The position numbers and the translations under genes are program-made. A DNA stretch of 64,000 bases from CAIXZV01 sp963697365 (GTDB lineage Bacteria; Chloroflexota; Limnocylindria; Limnocylindrales; CSP1-4). A model generated the notes under the pieces. That model was not told where the DNA came from. It did not search any database and was given only the letters and a program-made list of their open reading frames with translations. Within the stretch, counting starts at the first letter, position 1. Every line of letters begins with the position of its first letter. The stretch covers positions 62,001 through 126,000 of the forward strand of contig CAVONT010000014.1 in the NCBI GenBank assembly GCA_963697365.1, written 5' to 3'. Of the stretch, positions 8,691-16,559 are shown in pieces.

Positions 8691-9878
8691 ATGCGGATCG
8701 TCCTCGTCGCCAATCCCGGCCTTGGCCACGTCCTCCCGCTCCTGCCCCTCGCGGTGGCGGCCCGGGCCATGGGCCACGAGATCAGGTTCCTCGGCGGTGC
8801 GAGCCTCGCACCGGTCCTCGGGCACCACGGGTTCCAGCTGCACGAGGCCGGGCCTCCGGACCTGCCCGCCGTGCTCGCCCGCGTGCCGGATGCGGCCGGC
8901 CAGACCGGCAGACGCCACGCGTCCATGATCTGGGGGCGCGGGTTCGCCGGTGTCGTCGCCCCCGCCACGGCCCGCGGGCTCCTCGAGCTCGCCGCCGTCT
9001 TCCCGCCCGACCTGGTGATCCATGACGACAGCGAGCAGGGATCGTGGATCGCTGCAGAGCGACTCGGGGTGCCGCATGTCGCATTGCAGGTGACCGCATG
9101 GCGGAGCGCCGGCCTGCGGCTCTCCGACGGCCCGCTCGGCGAGCTCCGGGCTGCCCTCGGCCTCGCGGACGATCCGGGGCTGGGACGGTGGCATCGGAAC
9201 GGCTACCTGGCGACCCGGCCCGCGGTGCTGCGCGATCCCGCCGACCCGATGCCGTCCACCGCCGTCGATTTGCGTCCTGTCCCGCTCGATGACGCCGGAA
9301 CTGACCCTGTGGCGGGCCTGCCGCAGAAGGTGCCCGGCAGGCAGCGCGTCGCGGTTACCCTCGGCACGGTGCTGCCGGGCAGGGGACAGGCCATCGAGCG
9401 GCTGATCGCCGCGCTCGGCAGCCTGGGCGTCGAGGTCGTCGCCACGGTCGGGCCGGGCCAGATCTCCACTGCCCTCCCGCCGTCCGGCACGGGGCCGCTC
9501 GTCCGCGTCGTCGCGTACGAGCCAATGTCACGGCTCCTGCCGACCTGTGACGCCCTCGTGTTCCACGGCGGATCGGGCACGTTGATGACGGCGCTGGCGG
9601 AGGCCGTTCCGATGGTCGTGCTCCCGGCAGCAGCCGACCAGCACGAGAATGCCGCCCGCTGCGTCGCGGCCGGGGTGGGCATCGCGATCCCGCCGGCCGA
9701 GCAGTCGCCGGCCTCCGTCGCCGCGGCCGTCGGGAGCGTGCTGGCCTCGCGCCTGTTCCGTGACGCTGCCCGCGCCGTCAGCGACGACATCCGGGCGATG
9801 CCGGCACCGGAGGCCCTGGTCGGCCGCCTCGAGGACCTTGCAGCTGCGGGGCCGGACGGCGTCCTGTCTCCCGCCTGA
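8691..9878 (+). CDS. MGT/UGT-like glycosyltransferase (GT1)
   Basis: 395 residues, GT-B fold. The N-terminal Rossmann half opens MRIVLVANPGLGHVLPLLPL. The C-terminal donor-binding half has FHGGSGTLMTALAEAVPMVVLP and DQHENAARCVAAGVGI, the signature of macrolide and steroid glycosyltransferases of family GT1. It likely transfers a sugar from an NDP-sugar to a small lipophilic acceptor. The acceptor cannot be told from sequence. It follows ruvA by 6 nt and may be co-transcribed, but no functional link to recombination is evident. It converges with the S9 peptidase gene, with a 2-nt gap. Confidence 0.85.
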   Translation: MRIVLVANPGLGHVLPLLPLAVAARAMGHEIRFLGGASLAPVLGHHGFQLHEAGPPDLPAVLARVPDAAGQTGRRHASMIWGRGFAGVVAPATARGLLELAAVFPPDLVIHDDSEQGSWIAAERLGVPHVALQVTAWRSAGLRLSDGPLGELRAALGLADDPGLGRWHRNGYLATRPAVLRDPADPMPSTAVDLRPVPLDDAGTDPVAGLPQKVPGRQRVAVTLGTVLPGRGQAIERLIAALGSLGVEVVATVGPGQISTALPPSGTGPLVRVVAYEPMSRLLPTCDALVFHGGSGTLMTALAEAVPMVVLPAAADQHENAARCVAAGVGIAIPPAEQSPASVAAAVGSVLASRLFRDAARAVSDDIRAMPAPEALVGRLEDLAAAGPDGVLSPA

Positions 9879-9880
9879 GC

Positions 9881-11929
9881 TCAGCCGCCCAGGAGCGGGT
9901 CCCGCTCGAATGGGATCCCGCGCAGGTGCTCGTCGAGGAACGAGAGCACGGTCCTGTACCACAGGCGTGCGTTCTGCGGCTTCAGGATCCAGTGGTTCTC
10001 GTCGGGGAAGTACAGGAAGCGCCCGGGCACGCCCATGCGCTGCATGTCGGTCCAGAGGATCAGCGCCTCGCTGATCGGGACGCGGTGGTCCTTCTCACCG
10101 TGGATGACCAGCATCGGGGTCTTCCAGGCGGCCATGGCCTCGAGGAACTCGCGCGGTGAGCTTCGCAGGTAGATCGACGGATCCGCGTAAGGGTCGCCCA
10201 TCTCGTGCTCCCACGCCGGGCCGTGGTCGGTCGTGCCATGGAATCCGAGCAGCTCCCAGAGCGAAGCATGGGTGACGATGCAGCGGAATCGGTCCGTGTG
10301 ACCGGCGACCCAGTTCGCCATGTAGCCGCCGTAGGAGCCGCCCATCAGCGCCACCTCGGAGGCGTCGATGGCTGGGTGCGCGAGTGCCGTGTCGACGCTG
10401 GCCATCACGTCGTCGTACGGCGCACCGCCCCACTGGGCCCAGCCCCGGTCGAGCATGTGCCGGCCGTACCCCGTGGACAGGGCAGGGTCGGGCAGGAGGA
10501 CCGCATAGCCGTGGTCGGCCAGGATGTGCGGGTTCCAGCGCCAGTGCCATGAGTTCCAGGAGCCCAGTGGGCCACCGTGCACGAATACGACGAGCGGGGC
10601 GGGCACCTCAGCTGACGCGCGAGGCGGCAGGACCAGCCAGGCGCCGACCTCGGTGCCGTCGGCCACCGTGGTGCTGATCCGCTCGACCCGGCCGGGTGCG
10701 ACGACGTCCTGCTCGTCAGGTCCGTTGGGCAGCTCCTCGGGAACCTGGTCGGCCACGTCTGCCGCGAAGCGGACGATGCGGGGCGGCGTCGCGATCGACG
10801 ACTGCAGCGCGTAGACAGTGGCGCCATCGGGCGAGAGACAGAGGTCCGACACGGCTCCGGCCACCGTCAGCCGTGTCACGCGGCCCTCGGGCAGGTCGAT
10901 GCGGAATGCGGCATGCCGGCCCTCGTCGTCGGCCGCGAAGAACAGGGTCCCGGCGTCCGGGCCCCAGGTGACCTCCTCCGGCCGCCGGTCCAGCTCCGCG
11001 GCCAGGACACGCTGGCCGCCCGTGGCGAGGTCGATCAGGACGAGATCGACCTGCTCGGACTCGTCCGGCGTCGCCCATGTCAGGCGCACAGCGGCCACCG
11101 AGCGGCCATCGGGGGCAATCGCCGGAGCGTGGTACGCCGCGTCACCGTGGGTCAGCTGGACGGCCGCGCCGGTGGCAAGGTCGTAGCGGACGAGATCGTC
11201 GAGCGTCTCGGGCACCCCATGGAGGACGCAGCGGGTCGCGACGACGAAGGCGCCGTCGGCGCTGATGTCCGCCCCGGACTCCTCGAACGTGAAGCCCGTG
11301 ACATCGGCCTCGAGGTCTCGGGGCTCCGGGAGGGCGGCCTCCGTGTCCGGAACCGTGACGCCGTACAGGCGGCGGAGCCGGGGACCGAGGTAGTGGTCCC
11401 AGTGCCGGATCGGGAAGTCCTCGAACAGGAGGGCGTCGACGCCGGCCTCCTTGCGGGCCTTCGCGCGGGCGGCGTCCGCGGCGAAGTCACGCGCGCCGCG
11501 ATGGATCATCGCCCCGAAGACGATGGCACGTGCGTCCCTGGCTGCCGCGAGCCCGCACACGCCGCCTTCGGGCGCTGCGAGCAGGTAGGCCTCGCCGCCG
11601 CCGGGCGGGAGGGCCCACAGGGCCGCAGCCTTGCGCTCGCCATCGGGCTTGGCGTCCGGATCCGGCCGCGCGGAGGTGAAGAGCAGGGTTCCATCGGGCA
11701 GGAAGGCGAGATCGCCACCCTCGCCGTCCACCGAGCGGGTCAGGCGTCGCGCAGGCTCGACGCCTGCGGGGTCGACCTGCCACACCGACGTCGCCATCTT
11801 CTTCTCGTCGGGGGCAACCCGACCGACGGCGACCACCAGGCGCCGGCCGTCCGGGCTGAGCCGGAGCGATGACAGGCGGGGGAGACGGAGCATCGAGTCG
11901 AACGTGAACGGCACAGTCATAGACGTCAT
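9881..11929 (-). CDS. S9-family (prolyl oligopeptidase-like) peptidase
   Basis: 682 residues from the chosen ATG (MTSMTVPFTF). An N-terminal seven-bladed propeller of WD40-like repeats (LSPDGRRLVVAV, ISADGAFVVA, LSPDGATVYAL) is followed by an alpha/beta hydrolase domain. The nucleophile elbow is GGSYGGYMANWVAG (Ser). The acid should lie near HGEKDHRVP and the His in DENHWIL. This is the acylaminoacyl-peptidase/dipeptidyl-peptidase type. No signal peptide is seen, so it is probably cytoplasmic. The frame is open for 13 more codons upstream. It diverges from ruvB. Confidence 0.9.
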   Translation of the reverse strand: MTSMTVPFTFDSMLRLPRLSSLRLSPDGRRLVVAVGRVAPDEKKMATSVWQVDPAGVEPARRLTRSVDGEGGDLAFLPDGTLLFTSARPDPDAKPDGERKAAALWALPPGGGEAYLLAAPEGGVCGLAAARDARAIVFGAMIHRGARDFAADAARAKARKEAGVDALLFEDFPIRHWDHYLGPRLRRLYGVTVPDTEAALPEPRDLEADVTGFTFEESGADISADGAFVVATRCVLHGVPETLDDLVRYDLATGAAVQLTHGDAAYHAPAIAPDGRSVAAVRLTWATPDESEQVDLVLIDLATGGQRVLAAELDRRPEEVTWGPDAGTLFFAADDEGRHAAFRIDLPEGRVTRLTVAGAVSDLCLSPDGATVYALQSSIATPPRIVRFAADVADQVPEELPNGPDEQDVVAPGRVERISTTVADGTEVGAWLVLPPRASAEVPAPLVVFVHGGPLGSWNSWHWRWNPHILADHGYAVLLPDPALSTGYGRHMLDRGWAQWGGAPYDDVMASVDTALAHPAIDASEVALMGGSYGGYMANWVAGHTDRFRCIVTHASLWELLGFHGTTDHGPAWEHEMGDPYADPSIYLRSSPREFLEAMAAWKTPMLVIHGEKDHRVPISEALILWTDMQRMGVPGRFLYFPDENHWILKPQNARLWYRTVLSFLDEHLRGIPFERDPLLGG

Positions 11930-11961
11930 GATTGCATGCAGATCCGCGGGATGCATGGCGT

Positions 11962-11975
11962 AGAACATCTGTACG
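11962..11975. promoter_or_regulatory. LexA/SOS-type box upstream of ruvB
   Basis: AGAACATCTGTACG closely matches the Gram-positive/actinobacterial LexA consensus CGAAC-N4-GTTCG. It sits 32 nt before the ruvB start and 19 nt before the -10 TAGACT, covering the -35 region, where a repressor would block transcription. It also lies in front of the divergent S9 peptidase. A near-identical box occurs at 61089-61102. Confidence 0.72.
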
Positions 11976-11993
11976 ATATGGTCCTCGACCTGC

Positions 11994-11999
11994 TAGACT
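11994..11999 (+). promoter_or_regulatory. -10 element TAGACT of ruvB, leaderless type
   Basis: TAGACT ends 7 nt before the ruvB ATG. No ribosome-binding site precedes the start codon, consistent with a leaderless mRNA. Confidence 0.58.
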
Positions 12000-12006
12000 C
12001 CGACCG

Positions 12007-13080
12007 ATGACCGACGACCCCCTGAGCCTCCTCGCGGCAGGCGCGTCCGACCCCGGCGAAGAGGCCGTGGAGGGCTCGCTGCGGCCGCGCACGCTGGGCG
12101 AGTACATCGGCCAGAAGGAGGTCAAGGCGAGCCTTGCGGTCCTGCTCGCCGCGGCGAAGGGCAGGGGAGAGGCCGCAGACCATGTGCTCCTCTACGGGCC
12201 GCCCGGTCTCGGCAAGACGACCTTGGCGACCATCGTCGCGCGCGAGCTCGGCGTCAATGTCCGGTACACCAGCGGACCTGCGGTCGAGCGCGCAGGAGAC
12301 CTGGCCGCCATCCTCACGTCCCTCGATGAGCGGGATGTCCTGTTCATCGACGAGATCCATCGGCTCAACCGCGCCGTGGAGGAGATCCTCTACCCGGCGA
12401 TGGAGGACTTCGCGCTTGACGTGATGATCGGCAAGGGGCCCAGCGCCCGCAGCCTGCGCCTGAGCCTCAAGCCGTTCACGGTGGTGGGGGCGACGACGCG
12501 CGCCGGCCGGATCAGCAGCCCGCTCCGTGACCGCTTCGGCATGACCTACCGCCTGGACTTCTACGGTGAGGACGAGCTCACGGCCATCGTCCGTCGGTCG
12601 GCCGGCATCCTGCATGTCGAGATCGATCCGGGCGCCGCGCGCCTGATCGCCATGCGTGGACGCGGCACGCCCCGGATCGTGAACCGGCTGCTGCGCCGCG
12701 TTCGCGATCACGCGGAGGTCCACGGCGACGGCCGGATCTGCGAGCAGGCGGTCGTGGAGGCGATGGCGGTGCTGGACATCGATGACCTCGGTCTCGACAC
12801 CACGGATCGCAAGCTCCTCGCAGCGATCATCCAGAAGTTCCAGTCCGGCCCCGTCGGCGTCCAGGCGCTCGCCGCCGTGCTGGCCGAGGAGACCGAGACG
12901 GTCGAGGATGTCTACGAGCCGTACCTGCTGCGCCTCGGGTTCCTGGACCGCACCCCGCAGGGCCGCATCGCCACCGAGGCGGCGCGCAGCCACCTGGCAT
13001 CCCTCGGCTATGACATCCCGCCGCCCCGCCGCGCAGAGCCCGACATGACGGCGCTCTGGGACGACCTCCCCACACGGTGA
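12007..13080 (+). CDS. ruvB: Holliday junction branch-migration helicase RuvB
   Basis: AAA+ motor of the RuvAB complex, 357 residues. Walker A is GPPGLGKTT, Walker B is FIDEIHR, sensor 1 is VGATTRAG with the arginine finger in SSPLRDRFG, then sensor 2 (GRGTPRIVNRLL) and a C-terminal winged helix (LGFLDRTPQGR). The ATG (MTDDPLSLLAAG) is chosen over an upstream in-frame start, which would include the promoter. Separation from ruvA, with its own LexA-like box, suggests independent DNA-damage induction. Confidence 0.97.
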   Translation: MTDDPLSLLAAGASDPGEEAVEGSLRPRTLGEYIGQKEVKASLAVLLAAAKGRGEAADHVLLYGPPGLGKTTLATIVARELGVNVRYTSGPAVERAGDLAAILTSLDERDVLFIDEIHRLNRAVEEILYPAMEDFALDVMIGKGPSARSLRLSLKPFTVVGATTRAGRISSPLRDRFGMTYRLDFYGEDELTAIVRRSAGILHVEIDPGAARLIAMRGRGTPRIVNRLLRRVRDHAEVHGDGRICEQAVVEAMAVLDIDDLGLDTTDRKLLAAIIQKFQSGPVGVQALAAVLAEETETVEDVYEPYLLRLGFLDRTPQGRIATEAARSHLASLGYDIPPPRRAEPDMTALWDDLPTR

Positions 13081-13117
13081 TCACCGTGCCGTCGCCGGCG
13101 TCCCGGGGCCACTGAGC

Positions 13118-14278
13118 GTGCCCGGCGCCGCCTCCTACGAGATCCAGGTCCCGCCGCCCGCGGACGGATCGACGCGCGCCCGCCTCGGCCGTCTCACGCT
13201 GCCGCACGGCGTCGTCGACACGCCGCAGTTCATGCCGGTGGGCACCAACGCGACCGTGAAGGCCCTCCACCCCGACGAGGTCCGCGCGGCGGGCGCCTCG
13301 ATCATCCTTGCCAACACCTATCACCTGTACCTGCGTCCGGGCCACGAGCGCATCCGCGATCTCGGTGGCCTGCACGGGTTCATGGGCTGGGATGGCCCGG
13401 TCCTCACCGACTCGGGCGGGTTCCAGGTCGTCTCGCTGGGTGATCTGCGGGTCATCGACGACGACGGCGTGACCTTCAAGAGCCACCTCGACGGCTCGAT
13501 CCACAGGTTCACCCCTGAGCACTCCGTCGAGGTGCAGATGGCCCTCGGGCCGGACATCGCGGTCGCGTTTGACCAGCCTGTCTTCCCGAGCTCGCCGCGG
13601 CGGGTCGTCGAGGACGCCATGCGGCGGACGCATCGATGGGCCGAGCGCTCCCTGCAGGCGCACACGCGCACGGACCAGGCCCTCTTCGGCATCGTGCAGG
13701 GTGGCCTCGACCCGGAGCTCCGCGAGGAGTCGGCGAGGTTCATCGCCTCACTGCCTTTCGACGGGATCAACATCGGCGGCCTGGCCGGCGACGAGACGCC
13801 GGAGCAGCGCAACGCGACGCTCGACGCGACGGTGCCCTTCCTCGAGGGCGATCCGCGGCCCCGCTATCTCATGGGCCTGGGGTCGCCGCTGGACCTGCTG
13901 GAGGCCGTGGACAGGGGCATCGACCTGTTCGACTCGGTGCTGCCGGCCCGCGTCGCCCGCAATGGGCAGCTCTGGGTCCCCGGCGAGCGCCTCAACCTGC
14001 GCAACGAGCGCTACAAGGACGATCCGCGGCCTGTCCAGGAGGGATGTCCATGTCCCCTCTGCACGCGGTTCTCGAGGGCGTACCTCGCGCACCTCTTCAG
14101 GGCGAAGGAGATGCTCGCGTACCGTCTCGCAACTTGTCACAACCTGACCTTCACCCTAGACTTCATGGCTAGGATCCGCACCGCACTGCAAGCCGGAACC
14201 TTCCCCGACCAACTCGCTGATCTGCGCTCACGCGCCGTCCGGATGAGTGGCGGTGAAGCCGGAGCTAAGCGGGCGTGA
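13118..14278 (+). CDS. tgt: tRNA-guanine transglycosylase
   Basis: 386 residues, TIM barrel. It exchanges guanine-34 of certain tRNAs for preQ1 in queuosine synthesis. Key elements: TDSGGFQVVSL (catalytic Asp region), the NIGGLAGDE substrate loop, DSVLPARVARNGQ (nucleophile Asp), and the zinc site CPCPLC with a downstream Cys/His set. The GTG start follows ruvB by 37 nt. In many bacteria queA sits between ruvB and tgt; no queA is present here. Confidence 0.96.
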   Translation: MPGAASYEIQVPPPADGSTRARLGRLTLPHGVVDTPQFMPVGTNATVKALHPDEVRAAGASIILANTYHLYLRPGHERIRDLGGLHGFMGWDGPVLTDSGGFQVVSLGDLRVIDDDGVTFKSHLDGSIHRFTPEHSVEVQMALGPDIAVAFDQPVFPSSPRRVVEDAMRRTHRWAERSLQAHTRTDQALFGIVQGGLDPELREESARFIASLPFDGINIGGLAGDETPEQRNATLDATVPFLEGDPRPRYLMGLGSPLDLLEAVDRGIDLFDSVLPARVARNGQLWVPGERLNLRNERYKDDPRPVQEGCPCPLCTRFSRAYLAHLFRAKEMLAYRLATCHNLTFTLDFMARIRTALQAGTFPDQLADLRSRAVRMSGGEAGAKRA

Positions 14279-14320
14279 AGTCCGTGCCAGTACCGTCGCA
14301 CATGGGTGGAGGCATCAGGG

Positions 14321-14476
14321 ATGGGATCACGGGATCGCCCCCACAAGGAAGTCAAGAAGAAGCCGAAGGACAAGTCCGCTTCATCGAAGCTGACGCCGCT
14401 GTCCGAGCCTCCGGCACAGACGGAGGTCATCAAGAAGGATCGCAAGCCGCGGCACGCGGACGATTCGGAGAGCTGA
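14321..14476 (+). CDS. Small basic protein between tgt and recA
   Basis: A 51-residue gene, MGSRDRPHKEVKKKPKDKSA at the N-terminus and ending KPRHADDSES. It is rich in Lys (11) with a Pro/Ser-rich middle and no predicted fold, so it is likely disordered and nucleic-acid-associated. GGTGGAGG lies 8 nt before the ATG, a clear ribosome-binding site. From memory, similar short MGSRD-KK proteins occur in other Chloroflexota and relatives, but this was not checked. Function unknown. Confidence 0.6.
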   Translation: MGSRDRPHKEVKKKPKDKSASSKLTPLSEPPAQTEVIKKDRKPRHADDSES

Positions 14477-14545
14477 GCCGCGCGGCGGCCGGGAACCGGA
14501 TTTCGTCCCGTCGGGTCGGCTGAGACCCATGGAGCGAGGACGGAG

Positions 14546-15613
14546 ATGACGGTGACCGGCAAGGACACGGAGCGCAGCAGCGGCGACAAGGCCGTCGCCG
14601 AGCGCGGACGCGCGGTGGACGCGGCGATCCTGGCGATCGAGAAGCAGTTCGGCCGCGGATCGATCATGAAGCTGGGCTCGGCGGAACGGCAGTCGGTCGA
14701 CTCGATCCCGTCAGGATCGATTGCCCTCGACCTCGCGTTGGGCGTTGGCGGCGTGCCGCGCGGGCGTATCACCGAGATCTACGGACCCGAGTCATCGGGC
14801 AAGACCACGGTCTGCCAGCATGTCATCGCCGAAGCCCAGCGCAGGGGCGGGATCGCTGCCTTCATCGATGTCGAACACGCCCTGGACCCGGGCTACGCGC
14901 GGGCCTGTGGCGTGAACGTCGACGAGCTCCTGGTGTCCCAGCCCGACACGGGCGAGCAGGCCCTCGAGATCACCGAGACCCTCATCCGCTCCGGGGGCAT
15001 CGACGTCGTGGTCGTCGACTCGGTGGCAGCCCTCGTGCCGCGCGCGGAGATCGAGGGCGAGATGGGCGACAGCTTCGTCGGCATCCAGGCACGCCTCATG
15101 AGCCAGGCCCTGCGCAAGCTGACGGGTGCGGTCTCGCGCTCGAACACGTCGCTGATCTTCACCAACCAGCTGCGCGAGAAGATCGGCGTGATGTTCGGCA
15201 ACCCGGAGACAACGCCAGGTGGTCGCGCCCTGAAGTTCTACGCCTCGGTCCGGATGGACATCCGCCGCATCGAGACGATCAAGTCCGGCACCGAGTCGGT
15301 GGGCAACCGCACCCGAGTGAAGGTGGTCAAGAACAAGGTCGCTCCGCCGTTCCGTGTCGCCGAGTTCGACGTCATGTACGGCGAGGGCATCAGCAAGGAG
15401 GGTGGCCTCCTCGACGTCGGCGTCGCGATGGACGTCGTGGCCAAGACGGGCGCCTGGTTCAACTTCGCCGACACCCGTCTCGGTCAGGGCCGCGAGGCGG
15501 CCAAGGAGTTCCTCAAGGGGAACCCCGACGTTGCCCTGGAGATCGATCGACGGATCCGGGCCCGCATCACGGACGTGACGATCCCGGTGGAGGGGATCGA
15601 GGAGGCCGAGTAG
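14546..15613 (+). CDS. recA: Recombinase RecA
   Basis: 355 residues. Strand-exchange ATPase and LexA co-protease. Walker A is GPESSGKTT, the L1 and L2 loops are in EIEGEMGDSFVGIQAR and IFTNQLREKIGVMFGNPETT, and FIDVEHALDPGYA is present. AGGA lies 5 nt before the ATG. No GAAC-N4-GTTC type box was found in the 270 nt upstream, unlike ruvB, so SOS control would have to act from further upstream or be absent. recX follows after 24 nt. Confidence 0.98.
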   Translation: MTVTGKDTERSSGDKAVAERGRAVDAAILAIEKQFGRGSIMKLGSAERQSVDSIPSGSIALDLALGVGGVPRGRITEIYGPESSGKTTVCQHVIAEAQRRGGIAAFIDVEHALDPGYARACGVNVDELLVSQPDTGEQALEITETLIRSGGIDVVVVDSVAALVPRAEIEGEMGDSFVGIQARLMSQALRKLTGAVSRSNTSLIFTNQLREKIGVMFGNPETTPGGRALKFYASVRMDIRRIETIKSGTESVGNRTRVKVVKNKVAPPFRVAEFDVMYGEGISKEGGLLDVGVAMDVVAKTGAWFNFADTRLGQGREAAKEFLKGNPDVALEIDRRIRARITDVTIPVEGIEEAE

Positions 15614-15637
15614 GCCGGATCGGCTGGCAGGCATCCT

Positions 15638-16276
15638 GTGAGCGATCCGCGACGGGCGTCGGACACGGGCGCCCGTCGCCATTCCAGCAAGCCCACGCCG
15701 GCGCAGCGTCGCGAGCAGCGGGCACAGGTGGAGAGCCTGGGCGAGGTGCTCGACGCGGCTGCGCGCTACCTCGAGGCGCGCCCCCGCTCCGAGGCCGAGG
15801 TCCAGGGCAGGCTGCTCCGGCTCGGCTATCGTCGCGATCTCGTCGACGAGGCTGTGGGCCGGCTGGTGGAGCTGCGCTATCTCGATGACGATGCGTTCGC
15901 GCGGACCTGGGTGGACTCGCGGGACCGGGCACGGCCCCGCGGGGAACACGCGCTGCGCTCCGAGCTCCACACCAAGGGTGTGGACCGGGCGGTGATCGAC
16001 GCGGTCCTCGGCGAGCGGCGGGATGACGCGGCGCTCCGTGCGATGGCCGCGGGCGACGGAGCGTCGCCGTCCGCTGACGAGGAGGCGGCCGAACGACTGC
16101 TGGCCAGGAAGCTCGGGCCGCTCCAGCGGGAGCCTGACGTCCGCAAGCGCCGCCAGAAGGCGTATGCGCTGCTGGCGCGATCGGGCTTCTCGCCCGACGT
16201 CTGTGCGAAGGTCAGCCGGGTCGTCGCGCACGCGGCCGCCGACCCAAACGACGGCGACGAACTCCAGGAGCCCTGA
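15638..16276 (+). CDS. recX: Regulatory protein RecX
   Basis: 212 residues, tandem three-helix RecX repeats: AARYLEARPRSEAEVQGRLL, then YLDDDAFARTWVDSRDRARP, the strongest family signature, then RRQKAYALLARSGFSPDV. RecX caps and inhibits RecA filaments. The start is GTG (MSDPRRASDT); the first 30 residues are polar and probably flexible. It is co-directional with recA and likely in one transcript. Confidence 0.93.
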   Translation: MSDPRRASDTGARRHSSKPTPAQRREQRAQVESLGEVLDAAARYLEARPRSEAEVQGRLLRLGYRRDLVDEAVGRLVELRYLDDDAFARTWVDSRDRARPRGEHALRSELHTKGVDRAVIDAVLGERRDDAALRAMAAGDGASPSADEEAAERLLARKLGPLQREPDVRKRRQKAYALLARSGFSPDVCAKVSRVVAHAAADPNDGDELQEP

Positions 16277-16291
16277 CCAGGCCACACGGGG

Positions 16292-16331
16292 CGGCCGTCC
16301 CTCGCCCAGCCCGGCCGTCCCTCGCCCAGCC
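16292..16331. repeat. Perfect 20-bp tandem duplication
   Basis: Two adjacent identical 20-bp units beginning CGGCCGTCCCTCGCCC, between recX and rny. Nothing else is recognised in the 283-nt gap apart from the rny ribosome-binding site. It is probably a slippage duplication. Confidence 0.9.
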
Positions 16332-16559
16332 GGGTGTCTGCGCACGCCTTCTTCGATGACCCGTAGTAGGCTACGCGTGTACCGGACGCGGACCTTCGGG
16401 CCGCCACCGGCCGAGCCGTCGCACCGATCGAGGATGACGGGATCCGAGGCGGAGCCCGACCACCCTCAAGCCCAAGCGTCCGTCGGTGTGGCGTAGCCCG
16501 ACCCCCAAATCCTGCTGGCGCGCCCCGGACCCAACTTCCGTGGGCGGGAGGAATTGAAG

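Noticed and set aside
14275..14523. 82-codon frame starting at the tgt stop (GTGA overlap)
   Set aside because: Low-complexity translation; the overlapping 51-residue frame has the better ribosome-binding site and composition.
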